Assembly (NCBI RefSeq): GCF_023715465.1
Contig: NZ_JAMBOE010000018.1
Span: 1-64,000 of the forward strand
Direction of reading: 5' to 3'
Source of the DNA: Paenibacillus macerans
Lineage (GTDB): Bacteria > Bacillota > Bacilli > Paenibacillales > Paenibacillaceae
DNA: 64,000 bases
Under the pieces are notes generated by a model. The model was given only the letters and a program-made list of their open reading frames with translations. It searched no databases and had not been told where the DNA came from. Both the position numbers and the translations under genes were made by a program. Positions 49,606 to 58,845 of this stretch are shown here, in pieces. The first letter of the stretch is position 1. Every line of letters starts with the position of its first letter.

Positions 49606-50427
49606 TTATTTAGGAAAGTACATAATATCCGGATGTCTGAGACGGTATTCATCCCAAATCGTGCCTTCGCCATCTCCGTATACCGCAAATTTGATTTGTA
49701 CGTTCTGGACATATTCGTCCAACTCGTCAAATCCTAACCTCCGAAACGTCGGAAAAATACCGTAATTCACGAACTCTTCCTCTACCTGCTCGATGAGCTG
49801 CTCCTTTTCCTTGTAATACTCAATAGCTTCAGGCGAGGACAACCTTCCAGGGTCAATAGATTGGTAATAAACTTGCTGTGCCAAAGGATATAACTCCTCG
49901 ATCATTTGGGTTATACCCTTCGACTTTACGTCCTCCCCATTTTGCAGAGCTGTCAGGATTCGATCCTGTCTTGCCTTCAAGTCCAACAATTGCTCTATGT
50001 AGGGGGCTAAGCTGGTTTGCAGCTGGGCCATTTCAAAAACGCCCAAGTTCCTTTCATAGCCGTCATCAGGGTTGTAGGGGTAGAACTCCCGGGCCAGTTG
50101 AAAATAATCGTAGGCCACTTCTAACTGTTTGTCCGTGATCGCCTCGTCCCCTTTGCGGATCAGCGCATTCGCCACCTCGACCGCTTTCAGCGCCTTTTCT
50201 TTTTTCCACCAGGCCTCCGCATCTTGGGGGCTTCTCTCCAGAAGCAGCTCGTATTTATAGATGGCACCGTCGAAGTTACGCTCCCCCAATAAACTATCGC
50301 CTTGCGTCATAAGCTCCGGTTTTTCGCTGTTCGCTTGTTCTCCCCGGTCGGCACGCCCCCAAGCGAATATCAGTAAAACGCAAGCACAAGCTATAAAAAA
50401 GATTCTCCTCTTCGATCTCCGAAACAT
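49606..50427 (-). CDS. TPR-containing exported/membrane-anchored protein
   Basis: A 273-residue protein with one N-terminal membrane or signal helix (8-25, IFFIACACVLLIFAWG) and TPR-like helices at 35-130 (MTQGDSLLGERNFDGAIYKYELLLERSP, ALIRKGDEAITDKQLEVAYDYFQLA). The second half is helical and acidic. I do not recognise its family. It may work with the J-protein modules, given the place next to copy 1, but nothing proves it. Confidence 0.6.
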   Translation of the reverse strand: MFRRSKRRIFFIACACVLLIFAWGRADRGEQANSEKPELMTQGDSLLGERNFDGAIYKYELLLERSPQDAEAWWKKEKALKAVEVANALIRKGDEAITDKQLEVAYDYFQLAREFYPYNPDDGYERNLGVFEMAQLQTSLAPYIEQLLDLKARQDRILTALQNGEDVKSKGITQMIEELYPLAQQVYYQSIDPGRLSSPEAIEYYKEKEQLIEQVEEEFVNYGIFPTFRRLGFDELDEYVQNVQIKFAVYGDGEGTIWDEYRLRHPDIMYFPK

Positions 50428-50533
50428 AGGTCTTCAAAATCCTTTCGGCATGGCGATTCAACTCAAGTCAGTTGCATATACAATGTATGTCGGCAAAAGC
50501 CGGGGGAAATTTTATCCACACTCGATACTAATT

Positions 50534-51358
50534 TCAGCTCAAACCGGACTTTTTGTATTCAAACGGCGTTTTCCCCATCACTTCCTTAAAGGCCTTGCGA
50601 AAAGACTTTACGTTGGGGAACCCCGTTTCATAAGATATTTCCGTAAGCGACTTGTTCGTGGTTTCCAATAAATCGATGGCCTTCTCCAAACAAAGAATCT
50701 GCTTATATTCGGTAAACGTCTGGCCGGTGTATTTATGAAACATGCGGGACAAATAAGCCTCGGAGTAGCCGCAGATGCGGGCGGTTTCGGCCAGGCTGAT
50801 ATTTTCGGCGTAATGCTCTTTCATGTAGTCCATAATGGTCTTGATTTTTTGTTGCTTTTCGCTGAATATTTCCAGAGAAATGTCCGCGGCCTGGCCAAAA
50901 TGATGGACCAGCCGGTATTTCAGCTCAATAATCCGGCTTTGCTCCAGGATGTAGTCGTATTTGCCCGCAGAAAAATGCAGCTCGTATATTTCCATCAGCA
51001 GCTCTCTTAATTTAGCGAGGATAATTTCTTCAGCCTGATTCTCATGCGTATTTAATTGGATGATGACTTGTTCATTGGCAAAAAAAGTTTCCGGAAATTG
51101 CAGCACAAGAACGCGGTTTTCCGTAATGCTCTGGGTGGAATGCGGAACATTGCTGTTCATGAACAACATGTCCTTGTCCGTTAAAATCGTAATTTTTCCT
51201 TCATGCCACACCTTTAGGCTTCCACTCATACAGTAGATCAGCTCCATATTGCTGTGAAAATGCATCGGAATGACCCGCTCCGTATCTCTTGCTTGGAACA
51301 TGAACAGGTTGATCATTTTTTTACGGTCGATTTCGATATGTTCATATATTTTTTTCAT
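50534..51358 (-). CDS. AraC-family regulator of the sugar operon
   Basis: From ATG 51358 (AGGTGAGG before it) the protein has 274 residues: a cupin sensor domain (1-150; PMHFHSNMELIYCMSGSLKVWHEG) and a double HTH (175-274; DYMKEHYAENISLAETARICGYSEAYLSRMFHKYTG, then SLTEISYETGFPNVKSFRKAFKEVMGKTPFEYK). It is next to the GH32/GH3/PTS genes on the same strand, so it likely activates them in response to a sugar. It lies after a terminator and should have its own promoter in 51359-51460. Confidence 0.85.
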   Translation of the reverse strand: MKKIYEHIEIDRKKMINLFMFQARDTERVIPMHFHSNMELIYCMSGSLKVWHEGKITILTDKDMLFMNSNVPHSTQSITENRVLVLQFPETFFANEQVIIQLNTHENQAEEIILAKLRELLMEIYELHFSAGKYDYILEQSRIIELKYRLVHHFGQAADISLEIFSEKQQKIKTIMDYMKEHYAENISLAETARICGYSEAYLSRMFHKYTGQTFTEYKQILCLEKAIDLLETTNKSLTEISYETGFPNVKSFRKAFKEVMGKTPFEYKKSGLS

Positions 51359-51460
51359 CGGACACCTCACCTGCCAGTCATGAGCAATCGTCAGCTAGTT
51401 ACTACTATACTGATGGTAAATTACCCGGACAAGCCGTAATTCATCCCGTAGGCCCCAGAC

Positions 51461-51511
51461 AAAAAGAAGGCCGCTCTTTCCCACGCAAGCGGAAAAATGA
51501 ACGGCCTTTCT
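51461..51511 (-). terminator. Terminator after the GH32 gene
   Basis: On the minus strand AAAGGCCGTTC and CGGCCTTCTTTTTG pair around a long AT-rich loop. It separates the sugar operon from the AraC regulator. Confidence 0.7.
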
Positions 51512-51515
51512 CTCT

Positions 51516-52889
51516 TTAATCTAAAAATTCTTGCAACCGATAAATGCTGACTTCTCCTTCATTGCCGCCGGCCTCGATCCGGACGCTTCGCTGCTCGGCA
51601 TCTTCCGTGAAATAACGCAGAGAAAATACTTCCTCTCCCCCGTTCACAAAGATCTCCAGACTTGAGCTTTCCAGAAATAACCGCATTTCAGCGAGTGTGT
51701 GAGTTAACGTTGCCTTTCTATACTCTCTCTGCTTGGTCGCCCAGTTGGTTCTCCAGACGGTCAGACTGTTTTGTTCCCGATTATAGTCAATTTGCACGGC
51801 ATCCCTGATCATCATCCGGAAATTTTCGCTGAGCTTGGAAAAATTAATGATAAGTTCCGCTTGCAAAGCGGGCAGCTCCCATACTTCATTGTTGCCGATA
51901 TTCCCCTGCATGCCGTCCTGTCTTATCCCTTGCAATTCCCGGATTGGCTTCTGGTAAAGCCTGCCGTCCGCCAGCACGATTTCCCGGGGAAGGGTCAGCG
52001 CGTGGATCCAGCCTTCCTGAACGGTCGGAACGGCCTTCTCCGTTTCCTCATTCATGGCGCTCATCCAGCCAAACATGATGATTCGATCGCCAACCTTAAA
52101 CGATTGCGGCGCATAAAAATCAAATCCGCGATCAAGCTCTTGAAAATCGGCCAGCTCACCGTGGAATTTGCCTGTCTCCGCTATTTTCCCAACAATATAT
52201 CCCGATTGATTAGGATTTCTAAAGTTTTCTCCTTGTTCCGGCAATCCTTGAGGACAAAACACAAATACATCATTTTCGGGAAATTGCAGGACATCCGGGC
52301 ATTCCCACATGTAACCGAATTTATGATCATGTTCCAAAAACGATCCTTCACAGGTCCAAGCGCTCAAGTCCGCGGATTTGTAGACCAGCGCGTCACCCCT
52401 TAAATCGTCCGTTTGTGCGCCGACAATGAGCCGCCAGATTCCGCTTTGATCTCTCCATATTTTAGGGTCCCGAACATGTCTCGTATAGCCGGAGGGATGT
52501 TCAAACAACGGGCCGATTTTGCGGAAATACTCGCCGTCTTCGGAAACGGCCGCGCACTGATAACTTTCCTTCACCCCGTCGTCCCGGATTACATTTCCCG
52601 TGTAAAAGAGGTACAGCTTGCCATCATGAACAACACTCCCGCCGGAATAAATGCCGTCCTTGTCATACCATTCCGAAGGCTCCAGCGCGGCGTTTTTCCT
52701 GCGCCAATTCACCAGGTCGTCCGAAACCATATGGCCCCAGCATTTATTTTTATGTTCGGTACCGTGTGGATTCCATTGATAAAACACATGATATTGACCG
52801 TTGAAAAAAGCAAGTCCATTCGGGTCGTTTAATAACCCGTGAGGCGGGGTGATATGATATTTCAAGTCATAGGCATCGCTTCTATTCAT
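51516..52889 (-). CDS. sacA: GH32 sucrose-6-phosphate hydrolase/invertase
   Basis: From ATG 52889 (GGAGGAAG before it) the protein is 457 residues. GH32 motifs: NDPNG with the nucleophile Asp22, RDPKIW (transition-state Asp) and ECPD with the acid/base Glu; then FGWMSAM. The C-terminal beta-sandwich covers about 330-457. No signal peptide is seen, which suits intracellular hydrolysis of sucrose-6-phosphate or short fructans imported by the PTS next to it. It overlaps the GH3 gene by 8 bp, so the two are co-translated. Confidence 0.9.
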   Translation of the reverse strand: MNRSDAYDLKYHITPPHGLLNDPNGLAFFNGQYHVFYQWNPHGTEHKNKCWGHMVSDDLVNWRRKNAALEPSEWYDKDGIYSGGSVVHDGKLYLFYTGNVIRDDGVKESYQCAAVSEDGEYFRKIGPLFEHPSGYTRHVRDPKIWRDQSGIWRLIVGAQTDDLRGDALVYKSADLSAWTCEGSFLEHDHKFGYMWECPDVLQFPENDVFVFCPQGLPEQGENFRNPNQSGYIVGKIAETGKFHGELADFQELDRGFDFYAPQSFKVGDRIIMFGWMSAMNEETEKAVPTVQEGWIHALTLPREIVLADGRLYQKPIRELQGIRQDGMQGNIGNNEVWELPALQAELIINFSKLSENFRMMIRDAVQIDYNREQNSLTVWRTNWATKQREYRKATLTHTLAEMRLFLESSSLEIFVNGGEEVFSLRYFTEDAEQRSVRIEAGGNEGEVSIYRLQEFLD

Positions 52890-55143
52890 GTTCTTCCTCC
52901 GGCAATAAAACAAAACTAAAACTCAAGGAAATGTCCTGCGAGCTTGCCCCAATATAAACTTCAAACTCGCCCGGTTCGCTTTGGTACTCCATGTTGTTTC
53001 CGCAAAATTTAAGCATCTCTTCGCCAATCGTAAAGTGAACCGTTTCGGTCTCGCCGCTGCGCAGGAAGATCTTTTGGAAGTCTTTCAATACCTTCACCGG
53101 CCTTGCCACACTTGCAAACTTATCGCGAATATACAACTGGACCGTTTCTTTCCCGTCATATCTCCCGGTATTGGAGACAGCGACGCTGATCTCGATCAAC
53201 TCATTTTTTTTCATTTCCTTCCGGCTGACAGACAAAAGGCTGTACGCGAACGAGGTGTAGGATTTGCCGTAACCAAACGGATACAACGGTTCATTCACTT
53301 CATCGATATAGCGGGACGCGAACCGGTAAGAGCCGTTTTCCGGCAAATTCGGTCTGCCTGTATTGAGCTCGTTGTAATGCACCGGAATTTGTCCGACGCT
53401 GCGTGGAAAAGTCATCGTTAATTTCCCGGACGGATTTGCTTTTCCGTACAAAATATTGGCCAGCGCTTTCCCGCCCATCGTTCCCGGATACCAGGCCTGA
53501 ATCAAGGCATCGGCTGTCTCAGCAACTTCGGTGAGAATCAAAGGTCTGCCGCTATAAACGATCACGACGAGCGGCTTGCCCAGCCCGCTTAATTCGCGAA
53601 GCAGTTTCAACTGCGGTTCGGGAAACGCCGGGTTTGTGCGCGAGCCCCCCTCCCCGCTCTGATAAATACTTTCCCCTAAGGCGAGGATGATGACGTCCGC
53701 TTCGTGCGCATTCCGGATCGCTTCCTGCAGCAATTCCTCCTCGCCGGCCGTTTCGGCAGACAGCTTGTCCGCATATTTGCCAAGGGCTTCCCGTTCGTCA
53801 AGGGGCACCATATACGCCCCGCGGCAGACCGAAAGCCGGGCGGGATCGGCATGCTTAAGCAACCCGGTTTTCAAGTTGACGGTATCCGCCTCGTTCCCTT
53901 TAATCGCCCATATGCCCAAGGTGGAGTTTTCTTCCGCGTAAGGACCGATTAAAGCGATCTTAGTCTGAGGCGGCAGCGGCAACAGTTCATGTTCATTTTT
54001 CAGCAGAACGATAGATTCTTCCGCCAAAGACAGCGCGGCCTCTTTATGTTCATCCGCCAGAATGCTGCTGCTCCCCCGCCGCACGGTGTCCTGCAAACCG
54101 CGGAACGGGTCCTCGAACAACCCCAGATCGTTTTTCAGTTTTAAAACGCGGTATACAGCCTCATTCAAAAGCTCCAGCATATGCTCGTTGCCGGAAATGA
54201 CCTGCTCCAGTTGATTGGCGTATACCGCCGTCTTCATATCCACATCGACGCCGGCCAGCAGGGCCAGTCTGGCGGCGGCAGCCTCATCTTCGGCATAACC
54301 GTGCATGATCAGTTCCTCGATCGCGGCATAATCCGAGATCAACACACCGCCAAAATTCATCTCCCGCCGGAGAACATCGCGATTAAGCCATTCGTTCCCG
54401 GTTGCAGGGACGCCGTTCAAGGTGTTAAAAGCGGTCATCACCAGCTTGGCCCCCGCTTCGATGGCGGCTTGATAACCCGGCAAATAATATTCCCTGAGCG
54501 TATGCTCGGACATGTCCACCGCATTGTACTCCCGCCCGGCGACAGGCGCTCCGTAAGCAGCAAAATGCTTGACGCAAGCGGCGATTTTATCCGCCGGGAC
54601 AGCGCCGCCGCTCCGCGCATTTCTTCCCTGGATTCCCAGCACCGTGCTTTCCGCATATTTCCGCGCCAGTAAAGTATCCTCGCCGGGCGATTCCATCACC
54701 CGCCCCCAGCGGGGGTCTCTGACGATATCCACCATAGGCGAAAAGGTCACGTGAGTGCCTTCTTCGTAACACTCCCGGGCAGAGATCGCAGCAGCGCGCT
54801 CGATTTGCGCAAAGTTCCAGCTGCACGCTTGAGCCAGCGGAATCGGGAAAATGGTCCGGTATCCGTAGATAATATCAGCCATAAACAGCAGCGGAATTTG
54901 ATGGGCCGAATGTTCCAAATACTTCGTTTGCAGCCGGATCATTTTTTCCGGATCGGTGACGTTCAAGATGGAGCCCGTATTGTAAACATTGTAACTTGGA
55001 TGCAGCCCCAATTTTTTCAGCGGCCCTGTTACGACCGTATCGATATCGCCTTCAAAAAAGTCGCCGGTCAGTTGGACCAATTGGCCGATTTTCTCTTGAA
55101 CCGAAAGACTGTCCAGTTTTTCGCGCAGTAATTTGTCATCCAT
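52882..55143 (-). CDS. GH3 beta-glycosidase (BglX-like)
   Basis: From ATG 55143 (GGAGAG upstream) the product is 753 residues, a GH3 N-terminal TIM barrel (1-330), a C-terminal sandwich (360-600) and a fibronectin III-like end (660-750). The nucleophile Asp lies in GGVLISDYAAIEEL. Motifs RDPRWGRVMESPGED and KHFAAYGAPVAGREYN are classical. No signal peptide, so it acts inside the cell. It lies 20 bp after the PTS gene. It would remove a terminal beta-linked glucose or related sugar; beta-glucosidase is the closest guess. Confidence 0.88.
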   Translation of the reverse strand: MDDKLLREKLDSLSVQEKIGQLVQLTGDFFEGDIDTVVTGPLKKLGLHPSYNVYNTGSILNVTDPEKMIRLQTKYLEHSAHQIPLLFMADIIYGYRTIFPIPLAQACSWNFAQIERAAAISARECYEEGTHVTFSPMVDIVRDPRWGRVMESPGEDTLLARKYAESTVLGIQGRNARSGGAVPADKIAACVKHFAAYGAPVAGREYNAVDMSEHTLREYYLPGYQAAIEAGAKLVMTAFNTLNGVPATGNEWLNRDVLRREMNFGGVLISDYAAIEELIMHGYAEDEAAAARLALLAGVDVDMKTAVYANQLEQVISGNEHMLELLNEAVYRVLKLKNDLGLFEDPFRGLQDTVRRGSSSILADEHKEAALSLAEESIVLLKNEHELLPLPPQTKIALIGPYAEENSTLGIWAIKGNEADTVNLKTGLLKHADPARLSVCRGAYMVPLDEREALGKYADKLSAETAGEEELLQEAIRNAHEADVIILALGESIYQSGEGGSRTNPAFPEPQLKLLRELSGLGKPLVVIVYSGRPLILTEVAETADALIQAWYPGTMGGKALANILYGKANPSGKLTMTFPRSVGQIPVHYNELNTGRPNLPENGSYRFASRYIDEVNEPLYPFGYGKSYTSFAYSLLSVSRKEMKKNELIEISVAVSNTGRYDGKETVQLYIRDKFASVARPVKVLKDFQKIFLRSGETETVHFTIGEEMLKFCGNNMEYQSEPGEFEVYIGASSQDISLSFSFVLLPEEEHE

Positions 55144-55163
55144 TGTTTCTCTCCACAAAAGTT

Positions 55164-56570
55164 TTATTTGTTGTCCGTTTTCTCTTTAAACCCAAAGAAC
55201 CAAGTAAGGCCAAAGGCCACCGCAAAGCCGATAATGCAGACGGCGATATACGGAATGATTTGATTGTTCAGATACAATAACATCCCCGGGATGGCCGTAA
55301 TCGACATGCCTGTCGCTTGGACGTTGAATATCCGGGCGAAAAATCCGCCAACCGCTCCGCCGATCAACGCCATCAGGAACGGCTTGCCGTAACGGATATT
55401 GACCCCGAAGATAGCCGGTTCCGTTATGCCCAATAACGCGGATAAGGAGGATGGATAGGCGATGGATTTGGTTTTTAAACTTTTGGCTTTCAGACCGACA
55501 GCCAAGGCCGCCCCAGCTTGCGCACAAATCGACGCCGAGCTGATCGGGTTAACGATATTCCAGCCGCTGTCCACCAGCATCTGGATTTCTATCAAGTTCA
55601 AAGCGTGGTGCAGTCCGGTAATGACAATAAGCTGATTGATGCCGCCGTAAATCAAGCCGCCGATGCCAAACGGCAATTTCAAAATCGCCGTAACCCCCGC
55701 CAAAATAAGCACCTCAACCTCGTGAAAAACAGGGCCGATCACGAACAAGCCCAGCACCAAACTGACCAGCAAGGTTAAAAACGGCGTTAAAATCAGATCC
55801 AAGGCTTCGGGGACCCATTTTCTGATCCTCTTTTCCAGCAGCGCCCCTACGACCCCCAGGATGAAGGCCGGAAGTACCGAGCCCTGATAGCCGGCGACTT
55901 TAATGAATCCGAAAAACACCATCGGCTCCTTTACATGCTGGGCGACATCCCAGGACGTTGGCAGTGAAGGGCTGACCAGCATTAATCCTAGCAATATCCC
56001 TAACAGCGGCGATCCGCCAAACACCCTAAAGGCCGACCAGCAGACCAGCACGGGTAAAAAGGCAAAGGCGGTATCGGTCAATATTTGCGTAATTAACAAG
56101 AAATCCGCCGAAATACTCTCAGGGGTAAGACCAAATAATTGAAGCAGCGCAGGCTGAGTGACCAACCCTCTGACCCCCATGAACAACCCTGTAGCCACCA
56201 ATGCCGGGATAATCGGGACAAATACGTCTCCGAATATCCGAAGCATTCTTTTGAAAAAGTTATCATCCTGGGCCGAGGCCTTTTCCTTCAACTCCGCTTT
56301 GGAGGTGGCGGATACGTTCTGTCCGATCATCGCCTCGTAAACCCTATTCACAATACCGGTTCCGAAAATAATCTGATATTGCCCGGATGTAAAAAACACA
56401 CCCTTGGCCTTGTCGATATTTTCAATGAACTCATCGTCGATAATGTCCCTGTCTTTGACGATCAGGCGCAACCGTGTGGCACAATGGGCCATGGAAATAA
56501 TATTGTCTTCTCCTCCAAGCCCTTTAATCACGTCCTGGGCTATTTTAACGTATTCTTTGTCGGAACTCAT
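55164..56570 (-). CDS. PTS sugar transporter EIIBC, sucrose/beta-glucoside type
   Basis: A 468-residue EIIBC: IIB domain (1-90) with phospho-Cys30 in SMAHCATRLRLIVKD, and IIC domain (110-465) of about 10 membrane helices. The closest known members are sucrose (SacP/ScrA) and trehalose systems; the adjacent GH32 favours sucrose or a related sugar. No IIA domain is fused, so it must use a IIA from elsewhere. It is the first gene of the operon. The divergent region upstream (56571-56802) is shared with fabH. Confidence 0.85.
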   Translation of the reverse strand: MSSDKEYVKIAQDVIKGLGGEDNIISMAHCATRLRLIVKDRDIIDDEFIENIDKAKGVFFTSGQYQIIFGTGIVNRVYEAMIGQNVSATSKAELKEKASAQDDNFFKRMLRIFGDVFVPIIPALVATGLFMGVRGLVTQPALLQLFGLTPESISADFLLITQILTDTAFAFLPVLVCWSAFRVFGGSPLLGILLGLMLVSPSLPTSWDVAQHVKEPMVFFGFIKVAGYQGSVLPAFILGVVGALLEKRIRKWVPEALDLILTPFLTLLVSLVLGLFVIGPVFHEVEVLILAGVTAILKLPFGIGGLIYGGINQLIVITGLHHALNLIEIQMLVDSGWNIVNPISSASICAQAGAALAVGLKAKSLKTKSIAYPSSLSALLGITEPAIFGVNIRYGKPFLMALIGGAVGGFFARIFNVQATGMSITAIPGMLLYLNNQIIPYIAVCIIGFAVAFGLTWFFGFKEKTDNK

Positions 56571-56749
56571 CAGGCTCTCCCTTTCCTCTCAACTGGTTGT
56601 AGTATTGACCGGTTTGCTTCTCAAGCATATCATGAGCGCGCTTACAAACAGCGGGATTATTTTACTTCATTAAGGTCAAATTTTGACCTTTTTATACCGC
56701 CGTGCAAACACGGAAATACTATAATCCGAGCACATGGACAGCAAAACGA

Positions 56750-56778
56750 TTGGAAAATGAAAAGAAACCTGCTATACT
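56750..56778 (+). promoter_or_regulatory. fabH promoter
   Basis: TTGGAA (56750-56755), 17 bp, TATACT (56773-56778). A near-consensus sigma-A promoter, followed 5 bp later by the FapR box. Confidence 0.8.
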
Positions 56779-56782
56779 CAAT

Positions 56783-56800
56783 TTAATACCTGGTACTAAT
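56783..56800 (+). promoter_or_regulatory. FapR operator at fabH
   Basis: TTAATACCTGGTACTAAT agrees with the FapR palindrome of Bacillus fatty acid and phospholipid genes. Further TTGATACTAAAA just downstream looks like another half-site. FapR, released by malonyl-CoA, would repress this promoter. Because the box overlaps the transcription start, block of initiation is expected. Confidence 0.85.
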
Positions 56801-56847
56801 ACTTGATACTAAAACTATGGAAGCCACATCTCGAAGGAGTGATTCGT

Positions 56848-57849
56848 TTGTCAATCGTATCGAAGGCCCGCATTACCGCGTTTGGTTCGTATGTTCCAGA
56901 GCGGATTCTAACCAATGAAGACATGGAGCGGATCGTGGACACCAGCGATGAATGGATCGTGCAACGCACGGGCATCAAGGAGCGCCATATCGCCGCCGAC
57001 GAGGTGTTCACCTCGCATTTGTGCATTCGCGCCGCCGAACGGCTGCGGGAAACTTACGGTGCGTCTTTGGACGATGTCGATTTCATCATCGCCGCCACGA
57101 CGACGCCCGATTACTCGTTCCCGACAGTCTCCTGCCGGGTTCAGAAGCACTTCGGCATGGAAGGCGCCGGGGCTATCGACCTCAACGCAACCTGCGCCGG
57201 CTTCACCTACGCCCTGCATATAGCCAATGGCTTGATCAGCTCGGGCTTGCATAAAAAAATCCTTGTCGTCGCCGGAGAAACGATGTCCAAAATTACCGAC
57301 TACAGCGACCGCACAACCTGCATTTTGTTCGGAGACGGCGCCGGCGCCGCCCTCGTGGAATACGACCCGGAGCAGCCCGGATTCGAGGCGTTCGTCATGG
57401 GCACAAACGGAGCCGGCGGCATCCACGTATACCGCTCAGCGCTGGCTGACGAAATGGATGGCATGGCGCTTGCGGGGAACGGGAAACTCGTGCAAAACGG
57501 CCGGGAAGTGTTCAAATGGGCAGTGCGCACCGTTTCCGCCGGGATCGAACAGATCCTGGAGCAGGCCGGCTTAGACCGCGACGATATCGACTGGTTCGTT
57601 CCGCACAGTGCCAACCTGCGCATGATCGAATCGATCTGCGAGAAATCCTCGCTGCCGCTCGGCCAAACGCTGCAAAGCGTACGGGACATGGGCAATACGT
57701 CCTCCGCTTCCATTCCGCTCGCGCTGCAGGCCGGCCTGGATGCAGGGCAGTTGAAATACGGCGACCGCGTGCTCCTGTACGGCTTTGGCGGCGGCTTGAC
57801 CCATGCCGGTCTGATTTTGCGCTGGGGCGTACCCAACTTGCGTTCCTAA
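56848..57849 (+). CDS. fabH: Beta-ketoacyl-ACP synthase III
   Basis: Start set at TTG 56848 with GAAGGAG seven nt before; the frame to ATG 56803 runs through the leader and is not expected. The 333-residue enzyme has the Cys-His-Asn triad: Cys116 in NATCAGFTYA, His in PHSANLRMIE, and Asn in DMGNTSSASIP, plus the ACP/CoA-binding Arg in TGIKERHIA. It condenses acyl-CoA with malonyl-ACP to begin fatty acid synthesis, including branched primers in such bacteria. It stands alone rather than in a fab cluster, so a second fabH may exist elsewhere. Confidence 0.94.
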   Translation: MSIVSKARITAFGSYVPERILTNEDMERIVDTSDEWIVQRTGIKERHIAADEVFTSHLCIRAAERLRETYGASLDDVDFIIAATTTPDYSFPTVSCRVQKHFGMEGAGAIDLNATCAGFTYALHIANGLISSGLHKKILVVAGETMSKITDYSDRTTCILFGDGAGAALVEYDPEQPGFEAFVMGTNGAGGIHVYRSALADEMDGMALAGNGKLVQNGREVFKWAVRTVSAGIEQILEQAGLDRDDIDWFVPHSANLRMIESICEKSSLPLGQTLQSVRDMGNTSSASIPLALQAGLDAGQLKYGDRVLLYGFGGGLTHAGLILRWGVPNLRS

Positions 57850-57911
57850 ATTACAAAATTTCAGGGTGTATGGAATGAAGCAAACGGCCTGCGATTTGTG
57901 GAGATCCTGGA

Positions 57912-58111
57912 GATAACGGTAAAATTGGTCCTTATTTTCACCCAAGAAGGAAGTACAACAGAGATAGAGGAATTTTTTACCTCTATTTCGGAAATATGAG
58001 GGCACACAGCCTCTTTTTCCCGGACTAGTTTCAAAATAACGGAAAAATTTTCTCTTAATTTGCGTTAGAGGAAGGAAATCTCAAAATAACGACATAAATT
58101 ACCTCTATTTT
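57912..58111. repeat. Tetrad element 10 (forward-forward-reverse-reverse)
   Basis: Units of about 30 bp: forward 57912-57941 and 57962-57991, reverse 58032-58061 and 58082-58111. Start distances are exactly 50, 70 and 50 bp. Forward: GATAACGGTAAAATT..CTTATTTTC and GATAGAGGAATTTTTT..CTATTTCGG; reverse: CAAAATAACGGAAAAATTT.. and CAAAATAACGACATAAATT... It fills the 322-bp gap between fabH and the DUF1266 gene. Confidence 0.8.
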
Positions 58112-58136
58112 CGGCAGAGGTTCAGTTTACACATAA

Positions 58137-58166
58137 GAGGGCCGCCCGGAAATCCGGACGGCCCTC
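58137..58166. terminator. Bidirectional terminator between fabH and DUF1266 copy 2
   Basis: GAGGGCCGCCCGG and CCGGACGGCCCTC form a 13-bp stem (one mismatch) around AAAT, between convergent genes. Confidence 0.75.
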
Positions 58167-58171
58167 CAATT

Positions 58172-58828
58172 TTAGATGAAAAACTTCCCCTTAACCAGCG
58201 GGCTGTCTTTAAAATTCAGCAATCTTCTTAGACGCCCCATGCCCTCGATTACGTAATTGGAGGGATCCGGATCAATGGAAACGAATTCCAGCCCAACAGC
58301 AAAGCCGATGCAATAGTCATGCCAGTTGGAATAATGCTCCCGGGTCAGGCTTACGCTCTCCTGCACGTACATCCGCGCTTCATCGGCGGTTAACCAGCCC
58401 AACCGCTCGCCGGCCACACATTTCAATACGTTGACGGCAAAATCGTACGATCCCACTCCGCCGGACGGCATACGCCGCAAGTAATAATCGGCTACGGTCA
58501 GCTTATGCCGCACGTATGGACTGGCCTCGGCTTCAATTCTGCGGGCACGCTCCGTTTCAGGCAGCAGACACAGCTCCCGGTACATCCGTTTAAATTCATC
58601 GCGAATCCCTTTGGAGGCTTGCCATTCCAAACTCATCTTAAGCTGCTCCGGGTTTTCCACCCCATGCGGAGCTAAAGTCCTCTTCAAATAGAGCTCGCCT
58701 CGATACGTTTTCTCCGGATTGTTAATATAGTAATCCGCCGCTGCCCCTACGGGGATCACAGCCAGCATGGTGTATGCGTCAGCTTTCCAGCTTTCCATAT
58801 TAATTGTTGGCCGCAATTGCCACGGCAC
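58172..58828 (-). CDS. DUF1266-family protein, copy 2
   Basis: A 218-residue protein with the DUF1266 elements YDFAVNVLKCVAGERLGWLTADEARMYVQESVSLTREHYSNWHDYCIGFAVGLEF in shorter pieces: an AGERLGWLTADEA segment, then YSNWHDYCIGFAVGLEF, where SNW and the G..G pattern are typical. Start is uncertain: the GTG at 58828 has GGAGG only two bases upstream. It follows the J-protein copy 2 by 17 bp, as DUF1266 copy 1 follows J-protein copy 1. Function unknown. Confidence 0.8.
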   Translation of the reverse strand: MPWQLRPTINMESWKADAYTMLAVIPVGAAADYYINNPEKTYRGELYLKRTLAPHGVENPEQLKMSLEWQASKGIRDEFKRMYRELCLLPETERARRIEAEASPYVRHKLTVADYYLRRMPSGGVGSYDFAVNVLKCVAGERLGWLTADEARMYVQESVSLTREHYSNWHDYCIGFAVGLEFVSIDPDPSNYVIEGMGRLRRLLNFKDSPLVKGKFFI

Positions 58829-58845
58829 TTCCTCCGTTTCTCAGC

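Noticed and set aside
49606..56570. Genomic island inserted between the two J-protein modules
   Set aside because: The genes have codon use and GC like the neighbours, and I found no integrase, tRNA or direct repeats at the borders; module duplication or rearrangement is just as likely.
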